Below are positions 43,871-52,604 of a stretch of 64,000 nt of DNA, piece by piece. The notes under the pieces were generated by a model. It searched no databases, was not told the origin of the DNA, and was given only the letters and a program-made list of their open reading frames with translations. How positions within the stretch are numbered: position 1 is the stretch's first letter; each line of letters starts with the position of its first letter. Source of the stretch: Aureibacillus halotolerans (GTDB taxonomy: Bacteria; Bacillota; Bacilli; Bacillales; DSM-28697). Location: positions 220,575 through 284,574 of the forward strand of contig NZ_SNYJ01000004.1 of NCBI RefSeq assembly GCF_004363045.1. The letters run 5' to 3'. A program made the translations under genes and the position numbers.

Positions 43871-44869
43871 CTACAGAATTTTTGATTCAATTGCTCTATA
43901 AGCATCAATTTGAATGGGTTTTGCCGTGTCACTAGAATGATTGGCAGCCAAAGAGGCGAGAAGTGTTTCTACGCCATTATTGTAATCTGATAAAATCTTC
44001 GATTGGTCTTCCGTTTTGACCGCATCTATAAAACAGCGATCCTGCGCCTCATAAAAATTGACCTTCGACGTGTAACGAACACTTTTCCCTTCTTCAATAA
44101 TGCTCGCATCCGCCCCATCTATAACGACCCGAAACTCCTTGCCAAGGATCTCAATACCAGCTCGGTGATCAGGTTGTGTAAAGGAACAAGCCATTTGCCC
44201 GATACTTCCCGAACTGAACTTCATCTGAACCGACGTTACATCAGGAATGGAGATGTCAGGGATATCGTTCATTAAAAGCAGATCCATATTCGCATAAATG
44301 TCCGTAATCTCTCCGCCAAAGTAACGCATTAAATCCAACGTATGAGTGGCTTGCTCGACTAATTGTCCACCTGATTTACTCTTGTCCCGATACCATGGCG
44401 TTTGCACAAACCGAGTCATGTAATGACCACTAATCATTGCGATGTCTTTGTTCTTTAAATACTTTTTGACGAGGGCTACCGTATCCAAATACCTTAAGCA
44501 ATAACCTGTTGCATGAATGATGCCCGATTCACGTATCGCCTCAGACTTTCTAAGCGCTGTTGCAACATCGAGCGAAACTGGCTTTTCAACCATTAGGTGA
44601 ATTCCCTTTGCGGATGCGTCTTCCTCCATGGTGCCGTGAGCAAACGGGGGCACGCATATAAACAAGGCGTCTAGCACTTCATTCTCCAACATTTGTTTAC
44701 TATCCACATAAGCCTGCGCGTTGTACGTCGAAGCGGATCGCTGCACATTTTCCTCTGATATATCACAAACAGCAACGATGTCAGCATCCTCATTTGCCTC
44801 TATGCTTCTTAGATGCACAGATGCAATTCCTCCTACACCAACAAAGCCTACCTTTACCTTCTTACTCAT
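43871..44869 (-). CDS. Gfo/Idh/MocA family oxidoreductase
   Basis: 332 residues. Rossmann domain VGFVGVGGIASVHLRSIE, EKPVSLDVAT (about 94-103), and LVEQATHTLDLMRYFGGE with the catalytic-region His. A typical NAD(P)-dependent sugar or inositol-like dehydrogenase acting on an imported saccharide. Its ATG overlaps the stop of the isomerase/epimerase gene (ATGA), so the two are translationally coupled. Confidence 0.88.
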   Translation of the reverse strand: MSKKVKVGFVGVGGIASVHLRSIEANEDADIVAVCDISEENVQRSASTYNAQAYVDSKQMLENEVLDALFICVPPFAHGTMEEDASAKGIHLMVEKPVSLDVATALRKSEAIRESGIIHATGYCLRYLDTVALVKKYLKNKDIAMISGHYMTRFVQTPWYRDKSKSGGQLVEQATHTLDLMRYFGGEITDIYANMDLLLMNDIPDISIPDVTSVQMKFSSGSIGQMACSFTQPDHRAGIEILGKEFRVVIDGADASIIEEGKSVRYTSKVNFYEAQDRCFIDAVKTEDQSKILSDYNNGVETLLASLAANHSSDTAKPIQIDAYRAIESKIL

Positions 44870-45708
44870 TTGACTTCCTCCTCTTCTACACTTTGAAGAA
44901 TGGCATCCATATGACGTAACGTATCCTCGGGAAGTGTTCTTGATGAAAAAGTATGCGCTGGAATTTCCGCCGTTAGGACATCATCATAACCAATCTTTTT
45001 AAGCGCTTTCATTACTGCGTGCCAATTTACATCCCCAGCGAGCAAAGGAACAAATCCATTAATATTCCCGACAGCTGTCTTAAAGTCTTTGACATGAACC
45101 TTGGCAATGCGATGACCAAGAATCTCAATCCATTGTTCAGGAAACCCAAACTGCAACACATTGCCGACATCAAAATAAAAGGCGGCTTTCGGGGAATCTA
45201 ATTCATCCACATAGCGAGCCGCTTCTAAAGGGGAGAGCAAAAACTTGTTCCACACGTTTTCAATCCCTAGAAAAATGTTATGCTCTTCAGCATGTCGTAA
45301 AAGTGGCTGCAACGCCTCTTGGCTTTTAAAATAACACTGGTCGTAAGCCATATGTGCAGTTACTGCCCCAGGAACGACGAGCACAGTATCCATCCCTAAT
45401 TCTGCCGCTAGCTCTATTTGCTTCATCACGATCTGTTGCCCCTTCTCCCTTATGTCTCTATCCTCCGAGACAATGGGGTAAGACCATAACATGCCTGTTG
45501 ATAAACTTCGTAACGTTAAGCCGTTGGCGTCAGCCATAGATTTTATGGCCTGCGCTTCTCCAACGGTCGTATCGATCGTCAGTCCTTCACCGCCCGATTC
45601 ATATAGGTTTAACTCAATCGCATCAAAGCCAGCATTCGCAGTCATTGAAAATACTTTAGATAAAGGGGTTCCTTCTGGAAAACACCATTGGTTCAACGCC
45701 TTCAACAT
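44866..45708 (-). CDS. Sugar phosphate isomerase/epimerase (xylose isomerase-like TIM barrel)
   Basis: 280 residues. Metal-binding barrel residues are visible in LGIENVWNKFLLSP, FYFDVGNVLQFG, RIAKVHVKDFK and LTAEIPAH, as in the AP endonuclease 2 / IolE/IolI/EryH superfamily. With the adjacent Gfo/Idh/MocA enzyme it fits an oxidise-then-isomerise (keto-sugar) route. Start moved to ATG 45708 because GGAGG lies 8 nt before it; a frame from 45723 begins inside that site. Confidence 0.85.
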   Translation of the reverse strand: MLKALNQWCFPEGTPLSKVFSMTANAGFDAIELNLYESGGEGLTIDTTVGEAQAIKSMADANGLTLRSLSTGMLWSYPIVSEDRDIREKGQQIVMKQIELAAELGMDTVLVVPGAVTAHMAYDQCYFKSQEALQPLLRHAEEHNIFLGIENVWNKFLLSPLEAARYVDELDSPKAAFYFDVGNVLQFGFPEQWIEILGHRIAKVHVKDFKTAVGNINGFVPLLAGDVNWHAVMKALKKIGYDDVLTAEIPAHTFSSRTLPEDTLRHMDAILQSVEEEEVK

Positions 45709-45732
45709 TCGAGTCGCCTCCATGACTTTTCA

Positions 45733-46932
45733 CTAGAGTGTAAATCGGAACTTCTCTTGCAATAAAACAGATGCTGCACCAAGCATTTCAAATTCTTTAC
45801 CTAATGTAGTCAATCTCACGTCCATTCCGTCCGCTAATGTACGGAGTGTTTGTGTTTCCAAATGGGTTGCCACCTGATCAAAAAGTGAAGCGTTTTCAAT
45901 TAGAAGTTCTCCACCAAGAATAACGACCTCAGGGTTAAAAAGATGGACTAGATTCACTAAACCTACTGAAAGATATTGAGCAACTTCGTCGTTAATCGAT
46001 ACTGCAAGAGGGTCATTCTCTCTCAACGCCTGTCTATAGTGCACAAGGGAAATCTTCGTTACATCCCCATTTGCCATATCGAGCATTTTCGATGATGTGC
46101 CTCTACTAAGAGAAGAAAAAATGCGCGTATGTATGACTGGCCAACTTACATAGTTTTCTAAACATCCTCTACTTCCACATTCGCATGAATCACCATGCAA
46201 ATCGATACTGGTATGACCAAATTCTCCTGACCCACCACTTCTTCCACGATAAATATCACCGTTGACAATAATGCCTGCCCCAACCCCGTCACCAACTGTG
46301 ACATAAACCATATTTTTGTATGAATCAAGGGAATTGAAATTTTTCTCTGCTAAAATGAATGCATTTGTGTCGTTGTCAACAAATACAGGCATCCGAAATC
46401 GTTCTTCCAACATCTTTTTAATCGGAACATTCACTAAATTCAACTTAGAATTCAAGCGTATAATTCCTTCATCCGCATCAACGACGCCCTGCACGATGAC
46501 GGCAATCCCCGCACAGTTTTCCACACAAGACGTTTGCGAGAGAAAATTCGTTAACAACGCTATGAGTCTTTCAATAATTGGTTGGCCAATACAACGAATA
46601 GGTTCACTTATTTCTCGTTTTACGGTCGCTTCCAAATTCATCTCTGTGATTCGGATGGATGATTTTTTCAGAGAGACACCAATAATGCATTGTTGATCAG
46701 GAAGAAATTGTACTAATCTTGGCTTTCTCCCCCCACTGGAGTAACCGACTCCACTTTCACCGACAAGACCTTCTTGAATGAGCTCATGAACTGCCGATGA
46801 TACTGTGGTAGGACTTAATTGATGTTTTTTAGAGATATCTGTGCGCGATGTTGGTCCATGATGGCGAATTTCATCCAGAATGATTGAGCGATTAAGCTCT
46901 TGGATGAGCTTTAAATCACCTGTTCTTCTCAA
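45733..46932 (-). CDS. ROK family transcriptional repressor (XylR/NagC type)
   Basis: 399 residues. N-terminal winged helix (LNRSIILDEIRHHGPTSRTDISKKHQLSPTTVSSAVHELIQEGLV), then a ROK sugar-kinase-like domain with the zinc-binding HGDSCECGSRGCLENY (about 251-266) and GDGVGAGIIVNGDIYRGRSGGSGEFGH. First gene of the minus-strand operon, so most likely the sugar-responsive repressor of 40607-46932. It is also one candidate for binding the AT-rich 23-bp palindromes. TTG start 46932 after GAGGTGAT. Confidence 0.88.
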   Translation of the reverse strand: MRRTGDLKLIQELNRSIILDEIRHHGPTSRTDISKKHQLSPTTVSSAVHELIQEGLVGESGVGYSSGGRKPRLVQFLPDQQCIIGVSLKKSSIRITEMNLEATVKREISEPIRCIGQPIIERLIALLTNFLSQTSCVENCAGIAVIVQGVVDADEGIIRLNSKLNLVNVPIKKMLEERFRMPVFVDNDTNAFILAEKNFNSLDSYKNMVYVTVGDGVGAGIIVNGDIYRGRSGGSGEFGHTSIDLHGDSCECGSRGCLENYVSWPVIHTRIFSSLSRGTSSKMLDMANGDVTKISLVHYRQALRENDPLAVSINDEVAQYLSVGLVNLVHLFNPEVVILGGELLIENASLFDQVATHLETQTLRTLADGMDVRLTTLGKEFEMLGAASVLLQEKFRFTL

Positions 46933-47240
46933 GCAATGATCACCTCAATGTTTTTGCAGTGGAAAATAAAAGTATCGCTTCGAATAGACGGAATTAAGCT
47001 TTCTGTGTTGTGAATGTTAGGTTGATGTAGGTTACTTTTTGCAGTGGTTGTATGAAGATCACAGGATGAGGATGATACATTGAATGAGTGATGCGTTTAG
47101 CAAACACAGTAGGAATAATCAAAATATTATCATCTAAAATTATATTGTCAATACATAAAATAATTATTTGCGATATGAAAAGCATTGAAGATCATGCCGC
47201 TCTAGGTATGAGAGATTTATAATAAAGTAGGTGATAAGAT
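46933..47240. other. Divergent intergenic region
   Basis: 308 AT-rich bases between the ROK operon and the XRE gene. A TATAAT at 47217-47222 and AGTAGGTGAT serve the XRE gene; no good -35 is seen. No cre or palindromic operator was recognised. Confidence 0.4.
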
Positions 47241-47564
47241 ATGGAAATCGGACAAAAAATACGGAATTTGCGATTGGCCAAAGGACTAAAAGTGACTGAA
47301 TTGGCTAAAAAAGCCTTTGTGACACAGCCCTATATAAGTGACATTGAGAAAGGGCGTACCATGCCTTCCTTGGACAAACTGACTCTCATTTGCAACGCAC
47401 TTGACATCTCACGCGCGGAATTTTTCGGAAAAGAATCTGAATTGCCACCAGATATCCTCCGTTTGCTCGAAAGCCTGAAACAGCTAACTGAAGAAGAACG
47501 ATTGCATTTATACGGATTTATTGAAGTGATGCTGCAAAGAGGCAAGGGGACAAAGTATAGCTGA
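47241..47564 (+). CDS. XRE/SinR-like transcriptional regulator
   Basis: 107 residues. HTH_3 domain at 1-62 (IGQKIRNLRLAKGLKVTELAKKAFVTQPYISDIEKGRTMPSLDKLTLICNAL), then a short helical tail (LLESLKQLTEEERLHLYGFIEVMLQRGKG) like the SinR/SinI dimerisation helices. Target unknown. It stands alone between the ROK operon and the galactanases. ATG 47241. Confidence 0.85.
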   Translation: MEIGQKIRNLRLAKGLKVTELAKKAFVTQPYISDIEKGRTMPSLDKLTLICNALDISRAEFFGKESELPPDILRLLESLKQLTEEERLHLYGFIEVMLQRGKGTKYS

Positions 47565-47692
47565 TGTAATGTTAAAGCACGTCCGAATTGGTGTGGTAGA
47601 ACGCGTAAAGAAAAATGACAGATTAGTTAAACGAGTACGTACTCATAAAACCATCCTCAGTGTACGCTCATTTTCCACCTCATCACAAACGC

Positions 47693-47731
47693 AAAAAAAA
47701 CTGTCCCTCCCTTCCAAAGGAAGAGGAACAG
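47693..47731 (-). terminator. Terminator downstream of the galactanase operon
   Basis: CTGT-CCTCCCTTCC pairs with GGAAGAGG-ACAG. The A run before it is a T run on the minus strand. Confidence 0.75.
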
Positions 47732-47801
47732 TCTACAAAATTAATATGTTTTACGCTCTGTGAATAACGAGCATATTTTTGCATGAAAAGGTTACGCTTC
47801 C

Positions 47802-49004
47802 TCAGCGCCCTGGACTCTCATCCAAGACATCAAGAACTTTAAGGGCATGCCCTGAGAAATCAAACCACGTCTGATTGTCCCAAGCGTTTGATGGTGCTCC
47901 GGTGTCATTCGTGTACGCTTTTCCAGCGTCTGTCGCCCAGTGAGTATCTCCACCTACAGGCTGCCATGTCGGTTCCCACCAGATGAACCCTCGGCCACGG
48001 TCATCTGGAACATTATGAATCACGTTTTTCAGATCACGGATAAATTCAACTTGCCCCTGAGGTGTTGCATCATACCCACCGACGGCTTCTTCGTTTTTAT
48101 AAAAAATATTGCCCAAACCGTCTCCATCTGCAAGCGTGAAGGCATAGGCCGTTTCTACGATGAGGACGTCCTTGTCGTATCTTTGACTAATGTCATTCAG
48201 GTTCGCTTGAAGCTCACTCATCGTCCCGTGCCAGTATGGATAATAGGACAACCCGATAATGTCGAAATCGACATCAAATTTAGTGATGTTATCGAACCAC
48301 CAACGGTACAATCCATTGTCTCCTCCATGGTCCAAATGCAAGATGATCTCTGCTTCTTGACCTGCGGGCATCGCATCGTGGACAGCTTGTACACCTGATT
48401 GAAGGAGTGCAGCCAGTTCAGCAAACCCTTCTTCGCCCCCAGTTAAGCGTCCCTCTGGCCAGAGCATGCCAGAAGGGATCTCATTTCCTACCTGGACCAT
48501 GGCTGGTGTAACTCCCTCTCTGTTCATCGTTTCAATCACGTTTGATGTGTACTGATACACACGCTCGACTAACTGAGAGTGATTCAAACCCTCCCATGCT
48601 TTTGGCTTTATTTGCTTTCCAGGATCTGCCCAGAAATCACTATAGTGAAAGTCAAAAATGACCTTTTGTCCATTGGCTTTCGCCTTTTTTGCTAATTCAA
48701 GCGTCGTTTGTAGATCGTTGGTCCCCCCACCATAAGGATTGCCTTGTGCATCATACGGATCGACCCATAATCTCAGTCTGACGTAATCCACGCCATGGTC
48801 TTTTAATATTTCCAATGCGTCCTTTTGAATGCCTTCATCGTAAAAGCGAGCGCCAATGTCATCAACCTCTTTTAGCATGGAGACATCTGCACCGATGATA
48901 AATTCATCCGTAGCAGCATTCACCGAGGATGGAAGAATGGCTGGCAACAAGACGACAATACTGAGGACAATACCTATCATTATTTTACGGAATTTATGAT
49001 TCAT
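47802..49004 (-). CDS. ganB: Secreted arabinogalactan endo-beta-1,4-galactanase, GH53
   Basis: 400 residues. Sec signal peptide ending SSVNA-ATDE (cleavage after about residue 30), then a single GH53 TIM barrel. Acid/base Glu175 (QVGNEIPSG) and nucleophile Glu284 (LIVETAYAF) are present, with the conserved VRLRLWVDPYD and FDFHYSDFWADPGKQ. It cuts beta-1,4-galactan (pectin side chains, type I arabinogalactan) outside the cell. Second gene of an operon after a signal-less homologue. ATG 49004 after GGGAGG. Confidence 0.93.
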   Translation of the reverse strand: MNHKFRKIMIGIVLSIVVLLPAILPSSVNAATDEFIIGADVSMLKEVDDIGARFYDEGIQKDALEILKDHGVDYVRLRLWVDPYDAQGNPYGGGTNDLQTTLELAKKAKANGQKVIFDFHYSDFWADPGKQIKPKAWEGLNHSQLVERVYQYTSNVIETMNREGVTPAMVQVGNEIPSGMLWPEGRLTGGEEGFAELAALLQSGVQAVHDAMPAGQEAEIILHLDHGGDNGLYRWWFDNITKFDVDFDIIGLSYYPYWHGTMSELQANLNDISQRYDKDVLIVETAYAFTLADGDGLGNIFYKNEEAVGGYDATPQGQVEFIRDLKNVIHNVPDDRGRGFIWWEPTWQPVGGDTHWATDAGKAYTNDTGAPSNAWDNQTWFDFSGHALKVLDVLDESPGR

Positions 49005-49020
49005 TAGACGACCTCCCAGA

Positions 49021-50142
49021 TTATTTAAATGCTTTCAAAGAAGGTAATGCGTTTCCGTTAAAATCAAAGAGACATTGGTTGGCCCAATTGTTACCTGGCG
49101 CTGCAACATCATTGCCGTAAAGCATACCTTGATGACTCGCCCACGTTGTGCCTTTTACAGGCAACCAAGCAGGTTCCCAATACACGATGCCAAGCCCCGC
49201 TTGATCAGGAATATCTTTTAACATCGTCATGAGGTCTGTTAAGAACTTTCTTTGCCCGTCTACTGTCGCTGGATACCCAGCTTTTTCGGCAAGCTCTTGA
49301 TTGAAAATACTTGAGCCACCTGGAGGATCTTCTGCTGTAAAACCATAGGCCGTTTCCACCACAATCGTTGGCTTTGAAAAGCTTCTATTCACGTTTTCAA
49401 TATTCGCTTTCAACTGCTCCATTGACCCATGCCAAAAAGGATAATAGGACATGCCAACAATATCAAAATCAACTTTTCGACGTTCCATCTCTTCAAACCA
49501 TCGTTGATACAGCTTGATTGCCCCACCTGCGTCTAAATGTAGGATGATTTTGGCTTGACTAAGAACCTCTCTCGTCGCACGAACTCCTGCTTGGAGCAGC
49601 CTTGCACAAGCATCATAGGCGGTACGTTGGAGATCTTCTTCCATATCCTCAAAGCGATCTTCTTCAGCAAGATACTTCGGGGTTTTCCCATCAGGCCATA
49701 AAAGGCCATTCGGAGTTTCGTTACCAATCTGTATGTACTCAGGAGCAACCCCTTCATCAGCAAGCGCGGAAAGCACTTCTTTTGTATAAGTATACACTTT
49801 GTCTTCCAGAGCCTTCCCTTGTAACTCTTCCCAACCTTTGGGCTTTTTTTGTTTCTTAGGATCTGCCCAAAAATCACTATAGTGAAAATCCAATAAGATG
49901 TTCATGTCTTCACGTTTCGCCCTTTTTGCCAGCTCCAATGTGACGCCAAGGTCATTCGTACCGCCCATATACGGCTTTCCTTCTTGATCGTACGGGTCCA
50001 CCCATAACCTTAGACGAATCATGTTAATACCATTGCGTTTAAGAATTTGAAAGAGATCCTTTTCCATTCCGTCCTCATAAAAAGTACCGCCACACTGCTC
50101 AACTTCCTTCAAGGTTGAAATATCTACACCTTTGATAAACAT
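49021..50142 (-). CDS. GH53 galactanase without signal peptide (cytoplasmic)
   Basis: 373 residues, a full GH53 barrel starting directly with MFIKGVDISTLKEVE. Acid/base Glu142 (IQIGNETPNG) and nucleophile Glu263 (IVVETAYGF) are kept, as are VDPYD and DFHYSDFWADPKKQ. No Sec, Tat or lipoprotein signal is seen and the start is fixed by AAGGAGAGG, so it should act inside the cell, probably on imported galacto-oligosaccharides. It is 16 bp before the secreted enzyme and clearly a paralogue of it. Confidence 0.9.
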   Translation of the reverse strand: MFIKGVDISTLKEVEQCGGTFYEDGMEKDLFQILKRNGINMIRLRLWVDPYDQEGKPYMGGTNDLGVTLELAKRAKREDMNILLDFHYSDFWADPKKQKKPKGWEELQGKALEDKVYTYTKEVLSALADEGVAPEYIQIGNETPNGLLWPDGKTPKYLAEEDRFEDMEEDLQRTAYDACARLLQAGVRATREVLSQAKIILHLDAGGAIKLYQRWFEEMERRKVDFDIVGMSYYPFWHGSMEQLKANIENVNRSFSKPTIVVETAYGFTAEDPPGGSSIFNQELAEKAGYPATVDGQRKFLTDLMTMLKDIPDQAGLGIVYWEPAWLPVKGTTWASHQGMLYGNDVAAPGNNWANQCLFDFNGNALPSLKAFK

Positions 50143-50633
50143 TGCTTTTCCTCTCCTTGGTTACCATTTTCCACTCTATCTGTGACCCCGTAATGATATA
50201 TATCAATATGCTAGGGATAGCTACTAGTACAGCTTCTGAAGCAAATTCACGTTCTTGGTTGCGAAGGATCTAAATTAAATTAATTAATTTAGTATGCATC
50301 ACCAATGCAGTCCCTGATTAGGCATTAGGGGTCGATCGTGAAATCGCTTCCATTTGTAATTGAGCTAATATATCAAGGTCCCTCCTCTCTAATCTTACGC
50401 TTTAAGATATTCGCCATGAGGTTTCAGTAAAATATTTTAGTTAAATCGTTAAACTATGTACATTTTATCACCAATATTTAATTTGTAAATAAATTAATTT
50501 GCACAATCCTTTAAATAGTTCTAATGACACCATTGTCTAAATCAGGTTTGAAATGCGCGATTCATGTAACTATTCTGTCCATCAAATACTTTTTCTGATT
50601 CTGCTATCAGACGTATGTGCTTGGAGAAGAGCT
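50143..50633. promoter_or_regulatory. Regulatory region upstream of the galactanases
   Basis: 490 AT-rich bases. Holds the 23-bp palindrome at 50270-50292, a weaker TAGTTAA...TTAAACTA dyad at about 50439-50456, and repeated CAAATTAA strings near 50475-50502. A possible minus-strand promoter is TTTACA (50489-50484), 16 bp, TAAAAT (50467-50462); it would give a leader of about 300 nt. Confidence 0.45.
50270..50292 (-). promoter_or_regulatory. Operator palindrome CTAAATTAA-N5-TTAATTTAG
   Basis: Arms identical to those at 31509-31531; centre ATTAA here versus GTTAA there. Lies 128 bp before the cytoplasmic galactanase start. Confidence 0.7.
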
Positions 50634-51854
50634 TTAATCCTTTGCTACCCTCATCAACCCTGCTTTACGGTCTAAATAATGTAGCCATATCGGCCCAATT
50701 AGAATCACTGCTGCAAGAAATAAAAAGGGGCTTTTGTAGCTATTTAATACATCGACAGTAAATCCAAAAAGCGCTGGAGAAAACACGATAAAGAGTTGAT
50801 TTAATGTTAAGCCAAAAGCGACTGTTAATGCGATCGCTTCTGGTCTTGCAGCCTCTGAAAGTAGGACGATAAATAAACTAAACCATCCCATACCAAGAAA
50901 CCCCAAAATAAAGCATAAACACATTAGGGCGACGGCATTTGGATTGTCAGGTAAAAATGCAAAAAGCACCAATATCACTGAGGTTAGGCAAATGGTTACT
51001 TGCAGAGGCTTCACACGGTTTCCGCCGAAATAATCACTGATCCAGGAGATGGCTACCCTTCCGATTAATCCACCAATCAACGCTATGCTCAAGAACACCC
51101 CTGAACGTGCAAGTGACATGTTTAACCCGTTATTTAAAAAACTCATCAAATGAGCCACTATAACTAACTGAACAGAAACCATTGAGCATCCTACAAAAAA
51201 GACCGGATAAAGGGATTTATTCTGTCTTATGGTTTTAATTTTTTGCATAAAACTTGTTTTTTTATTGCTAGTTTCTTTCTTTTGACCAATGTCTCTGTAA
51301 ATGAGTAAAAAAACAACGCCCCCAGCAATGGCAACAAATGCTTGCAACACTAGAGCCCCGTTTAGACCATAGATCGCAAACATCGCCGGAATTGTCATAG
51401 AAGCAAAAGCTCCCCCTAAAGGAATTCCCATTTGCCTAATTCCCATAGCTACTCCTCGGTTGTTATGGGGGAACCATTTGATGATAGCCGAACTTCCTCC
51501 TGGCTGAGCTGTACCGTACCACACCCCAACAAAAAGCAGGATCAATAACAAGCTATAAAACCCTTGAGAAGCGGATGCCAGTAAAGTACTTAATCCAAGG
51601 AAAATGGCGCCCATACCGATACTCCATTTTTCTCCATATCGATCCATGAGGTCACCAAAAAACATCATTGAAAAAATAGGACCCACATTGACAGCAGACA
51701 CAATTAGACCAGTTTGAAACTGAGTTAGTTCCATGGAATCTTGATAAACCGTTGCTAGCGGACCCATACCGTAAGTGACAAAGGTTGCACATCCTTGAGC
51801 TAGCGTAGCTACGAATAAGATGACCCATTTAAAATGTTTGCTTTCTGAGACCAT
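50634..51854 (-). CDS. MFS transporter, OxlT/monocarboxylate-like
   Basis: 406 residues with 12 helices. GYGMGPLA-like start TYGMGPLATVYQDSMELTQFQTGLIVSAVNVGPIFSMMFFGDLMDRYGEKW (motif A on loop 2-3) and QPGGSSAIIKWFPHNNRGVAMGIRQMGIPLGGA. It fits the MFS group of organic-anion or drug carriers; the substrate is unknown. ATG 51854 follows GTAGGAGG; the longer frame to 51908 lacks a ribosome binding site. Confidence 0.82.
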   Translation of the reverse strand: MVSESKHFKWVILFVATLAQGCATFVTYGMGPLATVYQDSMELTQFQTGLIVSAVNVGPIFSMMFFGDLMDRYGEKWSIGMGAIFLGLSTLLASASQGFYSLLLILLFVGVWYGTAQPGGSSAIIKWFPHNNRGVAMGIRQMGIPLGGAFASMTIPAMFAIYGLNGALVLQAFVAIAGGVVFLLIYRDIGQKKETSNKKTSFMQKIKTIRQNKSLYPVFFVGCSMVSVQLVIVAHLMSFLNNGLNMSLARSGVFLSIALIGGLIGRVAISWISDYFGGNRVKPLQVTICLTSVILVLFAFLPDNPNAVALMCLCFILGFLGMGWFSLFIVLLSEAARPEAIALTVAFGLTLNQLFIVFSPALFGFTVDVLNSYKSPFLFLAAVILIGPIWLHYLDRKAGLMRVAKD

Positions 51855-51928
51855 ACAACCTCCTACAAGGAAGATGGAGTAAAATCCAGGCACTAACCAT
51901 TTGCTCATTACCTGGATAGATGCCGCAG

Positions 51929-52492
51929 CTATTTCACGATGGAATAAATATACGTATCCCTAAGCTCTTTCGGGTTCGTCACGGCAACACTCTCATTTTT
52001 TAGAATAGCATCTACTGTAAAACCTGCTCTTTCTGCCACGGAACGACTTTTCAAATTCTTAGCGTCACAGCGAATTTCGACGCGCCGCGCATGGAGCGTA
52101 TCAAAACAAAATACCGAAAGTCCTTTGACCATTTCCGTTACATAGCCTTTTCCAGACCATCTTATGTCGACCCAGTAACCGATTTCGAAGCGGGGCACCT
52201 CCCAATTGATGCGATGAAGTCCGGTTGACCCGACAAGCTCCCCGGTCTCTCTATGAAACATGAGCAAGCGCAAATCTGTACGATTTATAAAGTTCGCTAT
52301 CGCTTCGCGGAGATTGATCTCTGTCTCATCGAGCGTTTGGTCATTTTGCATAAACGGCAGCCATGGGGTGAGCTCCTTTTTCGATGCTTGCATCGCATCA
52401 TACACGGCCTGCCCATCTCCCAGTCTTGGCATTCTTATATGTAAACGTTCGGTGTAAAACTCTTCTGGGACGTCCTGCAATATCGGATTCAT
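51929..52492 (-). CDS. GNAT acetyltransferase, RimJ/RimL type
   Basis: 187 residues. TERLHIRMPRLGDGQAVYDAM start, RFEIGYWVDIRWSGKGYVTEMVKGLSVFCF (acetyl-CoA loop) and DAKNLKSRSVAERAGF, all typical of ribosomal-protein or small-molecule N-acetyltransferases. The target is unknown. ATG 52492 lies 8 nt after GGAG; the earlier GTG/ATG are too close to that site. Confidence 0.87.
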   Translation of the reverse strand: MNPILQDVPEEFYTERLHIRMPRLGDGQAVYDAMQASKKELTPWLPFMQNDQTLDETEINLREAIANFINRTDLRLLMFHRETGELVGSTGLHRINWEVPRFEIGYWVDIRWSGKGYVTEMVKGLSVFCFDTLHARRVEIRCDAKNLKSRSVAERAGFTVDAILKNESVAVTNPKELRDTYIYSIVK

Positions 52493-52604
52493 TGTCATCA
52501 CTCCACTTATTAAAAGAATATTGCTCCTATTTTACGACGAATCGACCTTTAAGTAAACGAAAAAATGGTAGTATAAGGAACAACAATAATCCTTTCATAA
52601 GGAG

